From positions 117,699 through 181,698 of the forward strand of contig NZ_JADOVG010000009.1 of the NCBI RefSeq assembly GCF_015752205.1: a stretch of 64,000 nucleotides of DNA, given 5' to 3'. Under the pieces are notes generated by a model. The model saw nothing but the letters and a program-made list of their open reading frames with translations, searched no databases and was not told where the DNA came from. The position numbers and the translations under genes were made by a program. This stretch comes from Polaromonas sp. CG_9.7 (GTDB taxonomy: Bacteria > Pseudomonadota > Gammaproteobacteria > Burkholderiales > Burkholderiaceae_C). Positions 63,602 to 64,000 of this stretch are shown piece after piece (position 1 is the stretch's first letter; each line of letters opens with the position of its first letter).

Positions 63602-64000
63602 TGGAAACTGCCAGATTTAAAAAGTTGGATGCACCGCTTCAATTTATGCCTTCGGTCTTGAATGTGTGAATGCTGTTGCCTGGACAACAGGAATTCACCC
63701 TGAAGGCCACCATCTCAACCAGGTCGAATGCCAGGAAATTCATGGAGGTTCAGGGCGCAAGGGAATTCGACAGAGTTTCTTTGGGGCGCTTCATTCACCC
63801 AATAGGCCGTATGGCCCAAGAACCTGTTTTGAAGATTTAAAGGGTTACCCACCTTGCGGCAAAATGCAAAATCGATTCGAGATCGATGCGAAATCGATGA
63901 GTGAGCTAGTAGACAGTCAACCTGATTCGTTAATTAAAGTCTAAATTTTTCTGCTGGGTTACTTTTGCCAGTTTTGTGGGCGATATTCTCCGAAACCACT
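63602..64000. other. Upstream region of the membrane cluster
   Basis: 399 bases; no gene is supported. ATCGAT occurs three times with an 11-base period at 63871, 63882 and 63893 (see findings). The cluster promoter should be near 63610-63660. Confidence 0.5.

Noticed and set aside
63666..63944. 92-codon plus-strand frame near the right edge
   Set aside because: Composition and lack of a ribosome-binding site argue against a gene; no similarity recognised.
1..64000. tRNA, rRNA, riboswitch or prophage genes
   Set aside because: No cloverleaf, conserved riboswitch core, integrase or phage structural gene was recognised by reading; a covariance-model search would be decisive.

Overview
The window looks like the chromosome of a Comamonadaceae bacterium (Burkholderiales), most likely Polaromonas or a close relative. 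The evidence is the high GC content, families typical of the group (a Bug/TctC binding protein, DUF1631, DUF1415, DUF2242-like, a short HPF-like protein), and several intergenic repeats I associate with this family. The genus is an inference; no rRNA or tRNA gene is visible.

Layout. 0-9 kb is housekeeping: the 3' end of rpsU, yqeY, pmbA, darP, a mog-type gene, cysE-trmJ, suhB and a FUSC-family membrane protein. 9.1-19.6 kb is an accessory island between the FUSC gene and mutS. It is bracketed by two direct copies of a 221-bp segment that spans the 3' end of the FUSC gene. The island holds broken IS630, IS5 and other transposase genes, an amidase, a Bug binding protein, an SDR-GST pair, a yghU-like GST pseudogene, a DUF1499 lipoprotein and a beta-hydroxyacid-type dehydrogenase. 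19.6-34 kb returns to core genes: mutS, an Anbu proteasome-type protease, an alpha/beta hydrolase, uppP, an IclR-GMC oxidoreductase-MFS catabolic cluster, DUF924, two secreted proteins and glnS. A large inverted repeat of about 670 bp lies before uppP.

34-37.4 kb is a small defence or maintenance patch: a GIY-YIG/DUF4357 protein, an HTH-MNT plus HEPN toxin-antitoxin pair, a zeta-toxin remnant with a small ORF, and a SRAP (YedK-like) protein with Ser where the catalytic Cys2 should be. 37.4-57 kb mixes cell-envelope, stress and RNA genes: an M23 peptidase, DUF938, three TerB-like proteins, an SPFH relic, HAD-II, an RluE-type synthase, trxC, an HPF-like protein, nhaR, a methyltransferase, DUF1631, DUF1415, ettA and rhlE.

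57.8-63.6 kb is a tight minus-strand cluster of a multi-spanning membrane protein, a UbiA enzyme, a GT-C-like membrane protein, a HAD phosphatase and GtrA. It resembles the polyprenyl-phosphate pentose pathway (DPPR synthase, phosphatase, GtrA) and is the best candidate here for an undescribed glycosylation system. Gene starts were chosen from family starts and ribosome-binding sites, and differ from the longest reading frame where noted.
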